This document shows, piece after piece, positions 13,101 to 26,269 of a stretch of 64,000 nt of DNA. Below the pieces are notes generated by a model. The model saw nothing but the letters and a program-made list of their open reading frames with translations, was not told the origin of the DNA and did not search any database. The position numbers and the translations under genes are program-made. Within the stretch, counting starts at the first letter, position 1. Each line of letters opens with the position of its first letter. Origin of the DNA: Cryptomeria japonica (taxonomy: Eukaryota > Streptophyta > Pinopsida > Cupressales > Cupressaceae); contig NC_081405.1 in the NCBI RefSeq assembly GCF_030272615.1, forward strand, positions 160,042,317-160,106,316, written 5' to 3'.

Positions 13101-14310
13101 GGATGTTAAATGTGCACTTTTGAATGGTGAACTTGAGGAAGAAGTATACATTGAGAAACCTGATGGATTTTCACTGACAGATGATAAAGATATGGTTTGT
13201 AGATTGAAGAAAGCTTTATATGGATTGAAACAAGCTCCTAGAGCTTGGTATGTAAGGTTGGATACATATCTTTTGAAGCTTGGTTTTACTAAAGGAAGTG
13301 TTGATAGTAATTTATATTATAAGATCACTGATGATGATATTCTGATTATTGAAGTATTTGTTGATGATATCATTTTTGGAGGAGAAGATAAATTGTGCAT
13401 GGAATTTGCTAACAATATGAAGAATGAATTTGAAATGTCCATGATTAGTGAGATGAGATTTTTCTTAGGTTTGCAGATTACTCAAACTGACAAAGGCATT
13501 TTTATCTCTCAAACTAAGTATCTGAGGGAATTGTTGAAGAAGTTTGTTATGGATAATTCCAAACCGGTAAGTACTCCTATGGTGACAAGTGAGAAATTTT
13601 CTATCAAGGATACTTCTACACTGGTAAATCCGACAAGGTATAAGTCTATGATTGGTGGTTTGTTATATTTAACTCAGACTAGACAGGATATTATGAATGC
13701 AGTAAGTATTGTTTCAAGATATCAAAGTAATCCTAAAGAAAATCATGAATGTGTAGTAAAGAGGATATTCCCGTATTTGCAAGGAACAACAAAATATGGT
13801 TTATGATATTCTAAAAATGATGATTTCACTTTGTGTGCATATACTAACTCGGATTGGGCAGGAGATACTGATGATAGGAAGAGCACTTCTAGTGGAGCTT
13901 TCTTTCTTGGAAAGAAACTGGTTTCATGGATCAACAAAAAACAGTCATGCATTTCTTTATCTACTATAGAAGTTGAGTATGTTGCAGAAACAACTAATTG
14001 CACTTAAGTCTTGTGGATGAAACAAATGTTGAAGGATATCAGGTTAAATTGTAGTGAACCGGTAGTTATCTATTGTGATAACTCTGCAACTATTGACATG
14101 TCTAAAAATCCGGTATTTCACTCTAAGACTAAGCATATATCAATAAAGTATAACTTTCTGAAGGACAAGGTAGAAGGAAATGAAGTCAACTTGGTTTATG
14201 TGAACACTAAAGAATGGATTACAGATATATTCACTAAACCATTGGCTAAGGAATCATTTGAGTACTTGAGAGATAGGTTAGGAGTTTCTGCCCCTCCGAC
14301 AGAGACTTGA
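10112..14310 (+). pseudogene. Element A gag-pol polyprotein (decayed)
   Basis: Single copia polyprotein frame, now broken. Gag (about 10112-11100) begins at a GTG where B has ATG; a CCHC zinc knuckle lies at 10952-10993. The protease motif DSGC starts at 11273. GAG-pre-integrase follows (WLWHKRLCH). The integrase core is 11824-12471; the second catalytic Asp (RSDQGGEF in B) is Asn here, codon 12025-12027. RT runs 12827-13806 with FVDD at 13357-13368, and RNase H 13807-14310, ending in TGA. Lesions: TAG 10374, TAA 10856, frameshifts near 11780, 12440 and 13100, stops near 12607 and 12817, TGA 13804, TAA 14006. The copy cannot make its own enzymes. Confidence 0.9.
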
Positions 14311-14656
14311 TTGATGCAGTTTGTCATTAGTCCGACATGCATTATCAGAGATATTATTCATTCTGACATTGATGAGTGGTGCTACTACTCAGGGGGAGTA
14401 GTCAACCTTGAAGATTCAAAGGTTTATATTCTTGCTTTAATATTTTTGTCAGATTTCTGGCATCGATGTCAAAGGGGGAGAGATAGTGATGTGAAAAAAA
14501 AATTTAGAACCTTACAGAGATATCATTCACAGGGGGAGAATTATTGATATTCAGGAGCTTGATGGTTATCTTCCATAGGAGGAGACTTCTTTAGCATTTC
14601 TTGGTACTTAGATGTTTTTCACATCTAGTGTTGCCATCAATTCCAAAGGAGGAGAT
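14311..14656 (+). other. Element A 3' untranslated region with repeated purine tracts
   Basis: Between the pol stop and the 3' LTR there are five GGGGGAG or GGAGGAG motifs (near 14391, 14474, 14532, 14578 and 14647). The last abuts the 3' LTR and is the likely polypurine tract. Comparable series precede the 3' LTRs of B and C. Confidence 0.75.
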
Positions 14657-14701
14657 TGTTGGCATTATGGATGAATTGATTATGTGTTGCATTGATGTTT
14701 T
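14657..14701 (+). repeat. Element A 3' LTR, first 45 bp
   Basis: TGTTGGCATTATGGATGAAT onward matches the first 45 bp of the A 5' LTR. It is interrupted by element B after gtttt (14697-14701) and continues at 21520. Confidence 0.92.
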
Positions 14702-15833
14702 TGTTGGTATTATGGATGACTTGGTCATGTGTTGTATTGGTTTTGTCATTGATGTCAACACTTATCTTCTTGGAGGTCTACATTGTTGATTTGACACTAT
14801 GGTTATATTGGTTTATTGTTGAACTGACACATTATGTTCACCAGTATGGTTAGTGGCTTATGCAAGGTCACCGGTATATGTTCACCAACAGGTTATATGG
14901 TTCACCGACAGTGATGATAACTTGTTATCATCTGGAGATCATTTGGTTATGTTGAAGACATGGATTGGATGTTTGGATTTGGTGTTTTTCTTATTGGTCT
15001 AATCGGGTTGACATATTTGTCTTTACCGACAGATAGGTCTAGGTTATGGCCGGTACATGATATCTATTCTAGATCAACACGATAGGTTTTGGAAATGGTT
15101 TATTGATTGGATAATGTGGTAAATGTATTGAGCCGACATATTGTATTGCATTAAGACTTATTTATTTAATTATAATATCTTTAGTGAACCGACCTCATGT
15201 ATAGGTCTAAGGTTTTGTATATATGATTGCAAGATCTTATTGAAGATCATCATGATGAGTGTGTGCAAATATTGAAGAGCGAAAATAAGAAGATCCTTGT
15301 ACGAATCACACACATTATTTGAAGGTTGAAGGAAAGGTTATGAAGGTGTTTGACAATCATGTTCAGAGCTTAAACCGGTACTGAATCCAACATTGCAGAT
15401 GCTATTCTGAAGCAGTACATTGTTATTGGATTTAACCATCTAATTGTTGTCAGTGTGACTTCTATTTTGTGATTGAGCAGTGAGCTCTAGATGGTTGGCC
15501 TTTTTGCATGTGCAGACCCCATTTGTATACACTTACTATCTATAGTAGTATCATCTGATTGTGGCTAAAGTTTCCCTCTATGGTTTTTCCCCTTACTGCG
15601 TTTCCACGTCAAAATATTTGTTTCATGTGTTGTGAATGTTGTCTCTCTTTTTGTTTCATGCATTAAGTTACACTGGTACTGCTTTAACTGTTAATTTGTT
15701 TTACCGACATATAAGTTTGGTTTACCGGCACTAAGTTTAAGTTGGGATAATTTGCATTTGGATTATAATTTATTGAAGCCTGGTTTACAATTGATTCACC
15801 CCCCCTCTCAGTTGTCCTTCCCAGTTCCTAACA
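14702..15833 (+). repeat. Element B 5' LTR
   Basis: Starts TGTTGGTATT, ends CCTAACA. It matches 20380-21514 closely (for example 'tatatgattgcaagatctta' in both). A TATA-like 'gtatatatg' lies near 15216. Confidence 0.95.
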
Positions 15834-15835
15834 AT

Positions 15836-15847
15836 TGGTATCAGAGC
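15836..15847 (+). other. Primer-binding site of element B
   Basis: TGGTATCAGAGC, exact complement of the 3' end of initiator tRNA-Met, 2 bp after the 5' LTR. Confidence 0.93.
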
Positions 15848-15890
15848 CAAGTCCTCTTTTTTCAGAAGCCTAACAACTTGAGGAGATCCT

Positions 15891-18800
15891 ATGGCAACAA
15901 ATATTTTTAGGAAGGACAATCCGAAACTTGATGGAACTAACTATGGTATATGAAAGATCAAAATGGAAACAAATATGAACTGCATTGGAAGAGATATATG
16001 GGATGTTACTAAGAATGGCTATGTTGGTCCTACTCCGAATCAACCTCATCCATTGACATTGGCTAAGGACTTGGAGAATGATTACAAAGCAATAGAAGCA
16101 CTTCTGAGCACATTATCAGATCAGAAAATCATGGGATTATCATATCGATCTACTGCTAAAGCTATTTGGGATCAACTGGAAACATTGAATGAAGGAGATA
16201 CCATTGTCAAGGTTGCAAAATTGGAATGTTACCAGGTCAGGTATGGAAATTTAAAAATGGAAGAAGATGAAAGAATTTTTGCATTTATGGAAAGAGTTAA
16301 TGAAATTATTTTAGGAATACAATGTTGTGGAGGATCCTTAAGTGAAGATGAAATTGTGTCTAAAGTTTTAAGAGCTTTGCCACCGGCTTACAAAATTAAA
16401 GTGACTGCTATTAATGAGTTGAGAACAATGTCTAATACATTAGTATCTAGAGATACTTTGGTTGGAAAACTTTCTACATTTGAGCTTGAAGAGTTTGGTC
16501 CTGTTGCTATAGTCAAGATTGATTTAGCTTTCAAAGCATCATCATCATCATTGACATCTGACAAAAATGATTAGAAAGTACTTTATGCAAACGAACTTGA
16601 AGATATGAGAAGAGAAAATGAAGAACTTGAAGCACTATTTGCAAGGAAGATGCCTAAAGGTCTAGCAGGAAGTAAGTATGAAGGTAAAACACCTTTCAAA
16701 TGTTTTAATTGCAATAAAGTTGGTCATATGGCTTCTAGGTGTCCTGATAGACATGCAAGATTAAGGGAGGAAGAAAAAAGAACATATAAGCCTAACCTTG
16801 AATATTGAAGATATAGATTTAAGAAAAACAAAGATAAGTCATGTTACTATGCAGATGAAGGTGTTACAGATGATTCAGATGAAGATGTAGAAGATAGCGA
16901 ATGGGATTTTGTTTCAATAAAATAAGATCAACCAACACCTATTGTCAAACTATTAGAGCAGGCACTGGCAACTAAAATTGAAGAAAAGGATGAATGGATC
17001 ATAGATAGTGGATGCTCGCATCATATGACTAGTGATAAAAGCAAATTCTTATCATTTCAGGAAATTCATGGAGGTCTAGTAATATTTGGAGATGACAAAG
17101 CTTGTTTAATCAAAGGAAGAGGTACTATATCTTTGGATGGTAAGCATAATACTGACAATGTTTATTATGTTGAAGGTTTGCAGCATAATCTTTTGAGTTT
17201 TGGTCAGTTAGTGGAAAAAGGATTTTAGTTACAATTCAAGAATGGAAAATGAAAAATCATAAACGGAACTAGATTGGAGATTGCAACCTTTAATCAGACT
17301 AAAGGTAATATCTTTCATTTGAATACTAGTGATAAGACATGTTTGATTGCACACATTGATGAAAGTTGGTTATGGCATAAGAGACTCTGTCATGTGAATT
17401 TTGATTGCATTGTAAAGATCAGTTCAACTAAGGTAGTAAGGGATTTACCTAAGATTGTGAAACCTCATAATCTAGTATGTAAGGAATGTCAAATGGGAAA
17501 GCAAGTTAGAACAACATTTAAGAGCATTACTAAGAAATCAAATAATATTCTTGATTTAATTCACACTAATTTATGTGGTCCAACAAGAACAAGAAGTCTA
17601 CAGGGAGATAGATACTTTATGCTAATAATTGATGATTATTCTAGAATGTGTTGGGTTGCTTTTCTCAGGGAGAAATCAGAAGCTTTTGGAAGATTCAAGA
17701 TATACAAGGCAATGATAGAGAATGAAACCAACAAGAAAATCAAATGCTTGAGATCAGATCAAGGAGGAGAATTTACATCTAGAGAATTTAATGCATTATG
17801 TGAAGTGAATGGAATCAAAAGACAACTATCAGCACCCCGGACACCCCAACAAAATGGAGTTGTGGAAAGGAAGAACCAAACTATTCTAGATGCAACAAGA
17901 ACCATGTTAATGGAAGCAAATCTACCTCATGTATACTGGAGAGAAGCAGTGAATACAACAGTTTATACTTTCAACAGAGTTCACATCAAAAGTGAAATCT
18001 GTAAGAGCCCTTATGAATTATGGTTTGGTCATACTCCTACTCTTAAATACTTCAAAATACTTGGAAGCAAATGTTATATTAGAAGAGATGAGTATATTGG
18101 TAAATTTGATCCTAGAAGTGATGAAGGGATATTTCTTGGTTATTCATCTAGAAGAAAGGCATATAGATGTTATAATAAAAGATTACAAAAAATCATTAAG
18201 AGTACTAATGTGAAGATAGATGAACATTTTAAAGGAGATTCAAGATCTGTAGAACTGACAGTTGAAATAATTATAAATGAATCGACACAATTGCACCAGT
18301 ACAGAGTGAAGAACCAGTCACATTGGCATCATTAGAGAACTCAACTATGACTGAATAACAACAACCCGTGAATGTAAATCAGAACAAACCTAGGTATGTA
18401 AGATTGAATCATTTAGAGAATCAAATAATTGGAAATAAGAATTAAGGTGTTATGACTAGAGGAAGATTGGCAAATGAAGAGGTATGTTTAATTTTTCAAG
18501 TCGAACCAGCATCTGTTATTGAAGCATGTCAGGATGAACATTGGATAAAAGCAATGGAAGATGAATTAGAACAAATTGAAAAGAATAATACTTGGCCATT
18601 AGTTCCCCGACCTAAAGACAAAAATGTAATTGGAACTAAATGGGTATATAGAAATAAACTTAATGAGGATGGTGAAGTAATCCGGAACAAAGTAAGATTA
18701 GTCTGTACAAGTTATTCATAGAAAGAAGGAATAGATTATAATGAAACCTTTTCATCGATAGCCAAAATTGAGGCAGTTAGACTATTTCTTGCATTTGCAG

Positions 18801-20034
18801 CTCATAAGAACTATAAAGTTTATCAGATGGATATAAAATGTGCATTTCTGAATGGAGATCTAGAAGAGGAAGTTTACATTGAACAACCTGATGGATTTTC
18901 ATTGACAGATAATAAGGATATGGTTTGCAGGTTAAGGAAAGCTTTATATGGATTGAAGCAAGCTCCCAGAGCTTGGTATGCTAGATTGGATATATATCTT
19001 TTGAAGGGTTACACAAAAGGTAATGATGACAACAATTTGTATTAAAAAGTTACCAATGATGACATTTTGGTTATTGAAGTATTTGTGGATGATATCATTT
19101 TTGGAGGTGAAGATGGATTATGTAAAGACTTTGCTAACAAGATGTAGGAAGAATTTAAAATTTCTATGATTGGAGAGATAAAAAAGTTTCTAGGTTTGCA
19201 GATTTCACAAACAGATAGAGGTATATTCATATGTCAAATAAAGTACTTGAAGGAACTTTTGAAGAAATTTGGTATGGAAAACTCCAAACAGGTCAACACT
19301 CCTATGACTACAACTGATAAATTGACATTGAAGGATGATTCGGCTCCTATTGATCTAACAAGGTAAAAATCTATGATTGGAGGATTACTGTATTTGACAC
19401 AAACCAGACCTGATATAATGAATGTAGTGTGTATTGTATCTAGATTTCAAAGAAATCCTAAAGAAAATCATGAATAAACAGTTAAAAGGATTTTTGGGTA
19501 CCTACAAGGCACATCAAATCTTAGTTTATGGTATCCTAAGGATGAAAATTTTGAGTTATGTGCATATACGGATGCAAATTGGGCAAGAGATGTAGATGAC
19601 AGAAAGAGTACCATTGGTGGTGCATTATTTCTTGGCAGAAGATTGATTTCATGGATAAGTAAGAAGCAGACTTGTACATCATTATCTACAACAGAATCAT
19701 AATATGTTGCAACATCAACTAATTGTACTCAGGTATTATGGATCAAGCAAATGTTGAAGGATATAAAGGTAAAATGCAAAGAACCAATAGTCAATTATTG
19801 TGATAATTCAACAACAATTGATATATCAAAGAATCTGGTATTTCACTCTAAAACAAAGCATGTTTCTATAAGTACAATTTTCTGAAAGAGAATGTTGAAG
19901 AAAATGAAGTGAGATTGGTTTATGTGAATACTAAAGAGAAAATTACATATATCTTTACAAAGCCTTTGCCTAAGGAAACATTTGAATATCTCGGAGAGAA
20001 GCTTAGGGTAATTTCCCCATCAACAGAGACTTGA
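15891..20034 (+). pseudogene. Element B gag-pol polyprotein (decayed)
   Basis: One copia polyprotein from ATG 15891. Gag has a CCHC zinc knuckle at 16701-16742. The protease motif DSGC starts at 17004, and GAG-pre-integrase is near 17365. The integrase core (17550-18230) keeps both catalytic Asp (second at 17757) and the Glu (17865). After a frameshift between 18335 and 18452, RT runs to about 19500 with FVDD at 19082-19093, followed by RNase H with YCDNS, ending in TGA at 20032. In-frame stops occur in gag (after NYGI; near 16572; 16806), before protease, near 17226 and 17250, and repeatedly in RT and RNase H; another frameshift lies near 19870. Most stops replace Trp or Gln codons by one transition. 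Not functional, although the integrase triad itself is intact. Confidence 0.9.
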
Positions 20035-20379
20035 ATGATGAAGATTGGCATCAAATCGGTAGGGACTAACAAAAAAATATTTTTCTAGTTTTGATGGAGG
20101 AGAGCTACTGCTCAAGGGGAGTAGTTAGCTGAATGTTATGTTTTGATTCTTAACTTCTTTGGAATTTGATGTCAAAGGTGGATATATATCTATGGAAAAA
20201 CATTATACCTTTGGGGAGAGATATACTCTTTGGAGATATGTATTTTGGTTTTGGTTATGTATCAAACTTTGTATTGATCTCTCTTTGGGAGATTATTGGT
20301 TTATTGGTTTTTGGCATTCTGTTCTTGGCACTTAGATGTTTTTCCATCTAGTGTTGCCATGAATGCCAAAGGGGGAGAT
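20035..20379 (+). other. Element B 3' untranslated region and polypurine tract
   Basis: Non-coding. It contains 'caaggggagtagt' near 20115 and ends with AAAGGGGGAGAT directly before the 3' LTR, the likely polypurine tract. Confidence 0.75.
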
Positions 20380-21514
20380 TGTTGATATTATGGATGACTT
20401 CGTCATGTGTTGCATTGGTTTTGTCATTGATGTCAACACTTATCTTCTTGGAGGTCTGCATTGTTGATTTGGCACTATGGTTATATTGGTTTATTGTTGA
20501 ACCGACACATTATGTTCATCGGTATGGTTAGTGGATTATGCACAGACACTGGTATATGTTCACCAGCAAGCTATATGGTTCACCGACAGTGATGATAACT
20601 TGTTATCATCTAGAGATCATTTGGTTATGTTGAAGACATGGATTGGATGTTTGGATTTGGTGTTTTTCTTATTGGTCTAATCGGGTTGACATATTTGTCT
20701 TTACTGATAGATAGGTCTACGTTATGGACCAGTACATGATATCTATTCCAGATCAGTATGACACATTTTGGAAATGGTTTATTGATTGGATAATGTGGTA
20801 AATGTATTGAGCCGACATATTGTATCGCATCAAGACTTATTTATTTAATTGTAATATCTTTAGTGAGCCAACCTCATGTATAGGTCTTAGGTTTTGTATA
20901 TATGATTGCAAGATCTTATTGAAGATCATCATGATGAGTGTGTGCAAATATTGAAGAGCAAAAATAAGCATATCCTTGTGCGAATCACACATATATTATT
21001 CGAAGGTTGAAGGAAAGGTTATGAAGGTGTTTGATACTCATGTTCATAGCTTAAATTGGTATTGAATCCGGCATTGCAGAAGCTATTTTGAAGCAGCACA
21101 TTGTTATTGGATTTAACCATCCAATTGTAGTCAGTGTGACTCCTATTTTGTGATTGAGCAGTGAGCTCTAGGCAGTTGGCCTTTCTGCATGTGCAGACCC
21201 TATTTGTATACTTACTATCTGTAGCAGTATCATCTGATTGTGGGTAAGGTTTCCCACCGTGGTTTTTCCCCTTACCGGGTTTCCACATCAAAATATCCGT
21301 GTCATGTGTTGTGAATGTTGTCTCTCTTTTTGTTTCATGCATTAAGTTACACTAGTATTGATTTAACTGTTAATCTGTTTTACCGACATATAAGTTTGGT
21401 TTACCGGCACTAAGTTTAAGTTGGGATAATTTGCATTTGGACTATAATTTATTGAAGCCTGGTTTACAACTGATTCACCCCCCTCCTTTCACTTGTCCTT
21501 CTTGGTTCCTAACA
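20380..21514 (+). repeat. Element B 3' LTR
   Basis: Starts TGTTGATATT and ends CCTAACA followed by the target duplication gtttt. It carries an intact GTGGG/CCCAC hairpin at 21240-21257, while the 5' LTR copy of this stem near 15561 has lost pairing. Confidence 0.95.
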
Positions 21515-21519
21515 GTTTT

Positions 21520-22704
21520 GTCATTGATGTCAACACTAGCTATTATGGTTGGTTACTAACAAACAGGTTTTGGTTACCGGTAGAAGATCTAGTGTTACCG
21601 GCATAAGAGACTATCTGTTGGACACTTTCAACATGTTTAGATCAGTGAAGTATGTTTGATTTTATATGTTACATGTTCCTGGAGCATGTTTTGGTCAGTT
21701 GGTATTGACTTGGTAATCAGATGCTATCATACACTCTTACCGACATTGGTTTTAAGGTTTAACCGATAGAGCTTTCACTAAGGAATTTTGACAGGATACA
21801 TAAGTGGTGTTGGTGCAACTTCTAGATGGATTTTAGGATGCTGAAGATGTTCTTTGATTGTGCTTCAATTTCTTGAAGACATTGCTTTGGCGTGGTGGAC
21901 CCAAAATAGGTCTGGTACCTATCTAGGTTATGGACCGGTATCATGATAACGTGTTCTCTACACGTTATCAGAATATTTCAGGATGTTCTATGGACTGGTT
22001 ATTGTTGTTTTGGTCTTAAGCTGACATGGCATATCATTGTAATATGGATTTATGTAATGATCTTATTATAATATCTTTTAGGTGGCTGACCTAATTGGTT
22101 TAGGCCTTAGGGTTGGTATAAAATGATGTCAGATCTCATTGTAATAAAGTGTCGTTGTCTTGGAATGCAATATCATATCCAAAGGAGATTTGGTCGATCA
22201 TAGGTGATTGAATTGGTATTAAGGAATAGTTCAAAGGCCTCCGATATTGATCTTAACTAGGAATATAATCAGGCATGGTAGATGCTATCTTTGACAATTC
22301 ATTATTCTGGATTGTTGTCCATTTATCTTGAGATGGTTGTTGCCTCTTTGTAATCAGTGAGACTCTTTTGTAATGAGTAGTACGCTCTAGGCAGTATGCC
22401 TTCCTGCATGTGTATGCCCCTCATTGTATCACATACTTTCTATAGAAGTATCATCTGACTATGGGTAGGCTTCCCACCGTGGTTTTCCCCTTTTCGGGTT
22501 TTACACGTACATCTCATGGTGTTATATGGTATGGTTGCATTGTGTTGATTATATGTTTCTTTGTTAAGTTTTATTGCTTACTAGTATATGTTTTTGCTTT
22601 ACTGGTACTTAATTTGGTTAAAGGTTATTAAGTGGATTTAATGATATAATCTGTCAACAACTGATTCACTCCCCCCTCTTAGTTGTTCACCGGTAATTCT
22701 AACA
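21520..22704 (+). repeat. Element A 3' LTR, remainder
   Basis: Continues the A LTR after element B: 'gtcattgatgtcaacactag' matches the 5' LTR at about 8909. Ends TTCTAACA, followed by acgtc, the target duplication of A. The 5 bp at 21515-21519 are the duplicated target of B. Confidence 0.92.
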
Positions 22705-22839
22705 ACGTCTGTTTTCAGGAATGATATATCCTGTATAAGACTTGATCAAAACGTCTGGTTTCAGGAAAGATACATCTTGTATAAGACATGATAAAATGGA
22801 TCAGATGAAATGGATGAATGATGGAGATATGAAAATGAA

Positions 22840-23165
22840 GAAAGATTTCATGATGATGCGATAGATATGCATGCGAGGGATGCAATGATGAATGCGAATA
22901 GATGATGATGATGATGATGAGATGTATGATATGAGATGTTTATTGAAAATGAGATGTATGATATGAGTGATATGAGATGTTTATTGAAAATGAGATGTAT
23001 GATATGAGATGACGATGATAATGATAATGAAATGATACTATTGCAAGCTTAAAATGATATGCAATCTAATGCAAGATTAAGATGATAATGATAATGAAAT
23101 GATACTAATGAAAGATTAAAATGATATGCAACCTAATGCAAGATTAAGATGATAATGATGTGCAG
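22840..23165. repeat. Tandem repeat cluster
   Basis: Short GAT-type units followed by copies of 'gagatgtatgatatgagatg' with 'tttattgaaaat', then two about 80 bp units each containing 'gataatgataatgaaatgat' and 'aatgcaagattaag'. Confidence 0.75.
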
Positions 23166-24449
23166 TTAATGCAAAGCTTAATATGTATTCTCATTCTCAA
23201 TGTTGCCATTTGTTTTGATCAAATTGCCAGTGCTTCCTTTGTTTTCATCATCGAGCCTTGATTTGTTGAAAGTTGATACAAGCATCATGGTATAATTTAA
23301 CCATAACGACCTGAGTATAACCTACATGGATTTTGATATTGCAAGATGGCACAAGCGTTGAGGTATAATTGAACCAAGACGACCTGAGTGTTTCTTGCAT
23401 AAGACAGACAAGAGTTAACCTTTTTCCCAGACAAATCCAAAATGTTTTCAGTGATATGTTACCTAATCACGTCGTAAGACAAATTTGCATAGTAGAAGGC
23501 TCTACTCACATACAACAAACAAAGAGATCATCACATTCCTTCCTTTCTTCTCTTGTCATGAGACATCCTTGAGTTGCTTACGAGATATGATAAGAAAAAG
23601 ATCAAATTCACAAGTAAACATGCATGCTATTGGAAATGTATTCTTGTCAAGTAAAACATCTTGCAAATAGATCTTTTGTTCAATTCCATGATATCTAGCC
23701 TTCTTTCTTTATTATGGTCACTATTGGTTTTTTTGATCCTTGTTGTCTTGCTACGTGTTTTGTCCGATGTCTAAAACCCTCAAGGAGAAATGCCCCCAGC
23801 GAGGTCAGGATTTTGCCCCTTGTTGTTGATACTACTTCGATATGGATATGTATACTGATCACCAAGCCATGGTGGGATATGATTTGGATAACCGATTTAG
23901 ATAAATCAAGGACAATGACTATGCTAAGTATGTCCATGATTGATAAGCATTTGTGAATTTTTGGTGATGACTCAAATGGGTGGATATGATAAGTACAAAT
24001 AGATGGAGGAACTGCTCTATCACAAATAGCGAGCCTGTTTCTAGGTTTTCACCACTTGCTTTTATTGCACTTTTTGATTTTTATGATTTTTCAAAGATGA
24101 AACATGTACTGCCATCAATTGATAAAGATAATGCTAACTAGAACAAAATCCAGCAGTCATACCGATATATGTCATTGTTTTGATTTGTTCGATGATTGAT
24201 AAGAATGTCTGGTTTCAAAGAGTGAGTACCCCGTATAAGACTAATCTGTTTGGTTTCGAGTGTACCTATCCTTGTATAAGACATGTTGATGTTGATATAT
24301 TTCGAGTGATAAATTGATTAACAAGACATGTGATCAGTTTGATTAAAAAGAAATATTGAAGAAGTGAGGAAGACTAATGTGGGTATAGCGCATGCATTCC
24401 CCACATGTCCACCGAGGTTGCGTTGGTATGAATGTTGAATGTCGATATG

Positions 24450-24915
24450 GTTCAAGTGTCAATATGTTTCAAAGGTCGATATGGGTTAAACTAATTGTCG
24501 ATATGGGTCTTGATTCGATATGAGTCCTGATTGTGTTATGATGCTTGATTTTGATATGTTTCTAGATTTCGATATGATTCTCGTTTGATTGAATGATCTT
24601 TGATATGATACTTTTGTGATCGATATGAAACAATATCGTTATGGGTCATTTATGGCAATATGATACTGAACTTTGATATGTTGCTTCATTTCAATATGGG
24701 ACTCTGGTTGATTGATATGGTACTTGATTTTTGATATAAGTCTTGATATGATGCTTGGTTTCAATATGGATCTTGTTTTGGTTTGTGATATGGGATTGAT
24801 TGATTGAGTCTCGATATGAAGCTTGGTTTCGATATGGGTCTTGTTTTGGTTTGTGATATGGGACTGATTGATTGAGTCTCGATATGAAGCTTGGTTTCGA
24901 TATGGTTCTTGTTGA
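24450..24915. repeat. Tandem 'cgatatgg' repeat cluster
   Basis: A short unit of the type 'cgatatgggtcttgattt' recurs throughout. Near its end a longer unit of about 80 bp ('gcttggtttcgatatggg' to 'gattgattgagtct') is repeated. The minus-strand frames 24936-24639 encode Ile/His/Ser/Gln-rich repeats only because of this array. Confidence 0.75.
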
Positions 24916-26269
24916 CTTGATGGATGGTTCATGCATTCATGCTTTGATTTTCAATTTTGTTCTTGATTTTTTATTTATTTTTAGATTTTCTAGACATTTC
25001 TGATTTTTGGAGTTTTTGGATTAGAAGAAAGATTTATTTGGTTGCCCCAATGTATAGCAAGAAAAGGAATATTATGAATGGATAACTGAACCATTGATGT
25101 GGAAATGGATAGGAGAAAGATGGAGGTAGCTTATGAGGAGACACACCAAGAGATTTTTTGAAATCATGTTTTTGTCCTTAGTTTTGATCAAGATCAAGGA
25201 TGTAAAAGTGGATATGGATAGAGATAGGATATGGATAGGAGAAACAAGATCGTAGATAGTGAGGGATGAAGCAATAAATAGGTAGGATAGATGGTATGGA
25301 TAAAGTGAAGCAAGATCATAGATAGCACTGGATGAATTTAGATAGGGTAATGGATATTGGAGGAAGGATAATGGGAGATATGGTAGGAAGAATAGAGTGG
25401 ATGAACTTTCTCCCCCAACATAGAGGTTTCCATTTGCAAAAAGGCAATATGTAATAATATCACAACATCTAGCACCACTCGAATAAGTGCTCCTAAACTT
25501 TTCAAAGATAGAGACCCAACCCACACTTAGAACTTCCAGAAAAATTCAACCGAACACATCTAGGGAATAGGAAGCATACTCAAAAGGGAAGAAGAATCCC
25601 AAACTAGATCAAGGTATTTAGTCTTTGATTACCCATGTGTGTGCAAGTGGGTTCATTTTGGCTCATATGATCATTGTAATCTTCAGAATCCAATGTGGCT
25701 AGCTACATGAGTTACCCTGACTTCAAAAGCATCCTGGACAGAGCCTCGGTGCCAGCGAGCATTCATAGCCCCGACGAGGTTATCGATTTAATCTCACAAA
25801 TATTGCTCCATTGCAGCCAGGCATCCATAGCCCCGATAGATTTATTTGCATGTTCTCATAGCCAAGCACTTTAATATTGTATTTCATTGAATTTTGCTTT
25901 TCTTGATATTTATTTTCTTTCTCGTGCTTTTTATCTTTTGATATTGTCTTTTTTCTCTTTATTTTTCTTGCATTGGCTTGTAAGTGATGAAACTTACATG
26001 GGTCTGATAATTACAGTGGTGTTGAAGCAAGATTTTAGATTTTTCACTAGCCATGCCTTTGACTAAGAGATCACAACAATTGAGAGAAATTGATTAAGTG
26101 TATGAGATATAGTAATCAAAAGATGTCGGTACCAAGATAGGATAAGTGGTTCTTTTATGGATTGAGTGTGTATCCCAACCAAAAGAAAATGTTAAAGAGG
26201 AACAACCTCAAATTTTGATGCGTTTCATGAATAGATATCTTGGAAAATGATTGAAAATGAGATTCAAGC

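Larger units (their letters stand above)
14702..21514 (+). mobile_element. Element B: copia LTR retrotransposon inserted in the 3' LTR of A
   Basis: LTRs 14702-15833 and 20380-21514, exact 5 bp target duplication gtttt (14697-14701 and 21515-21519). Total 6813 bp. Its gag-pol is closely related to that of A but its LTRs differ, so A and B are sister families. It is the youngest layer at this spot, since it cuts the LTR of A. Confidence 0.95.
8858..22704 (+). mobile_element. Element A: copia LTR retrotransposon, contains element B
   Basis: 5' LTR 8858-10053, primer site, gag-pol remnant, polypurine tract, 3' LTR 14657-14701 plus 21520-22704. The flanking 5-mers atgtc (8853-8857) and acgtc (22705-22709) are the target duplication with one change, and removing A joins the repeat array of E1. 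Without B the element is about 7.0 kb. Gene order is copia. The repeated GGGGGAG motifs before the 3' LTR and the DSGCSHHMTG protease motif recall the Sirevirus branch; this placement is inference. Confidence 0.92.
22705..26269 (-). other. E1 interior, repeat-rich, no recognised gene
   Basis: Holds the end of the 190 bp repeat array (to about 22810). Then come 'gatgat' and 'gagatgtatgatatgagatg' repeats at 22840-23160, with two copies of a segment containing 'aatgcaagattaagatgata', and at 24450-24920 a set of 'tcgatatga.gcttggtttc' repeats. The minus-strand stretch 25524-25072 (Tyr/Leu/Ser-rich) corresponds to a similar stretch of E2 around 31560-31690. I could not identify gag or pol. Confidence 0.5.
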
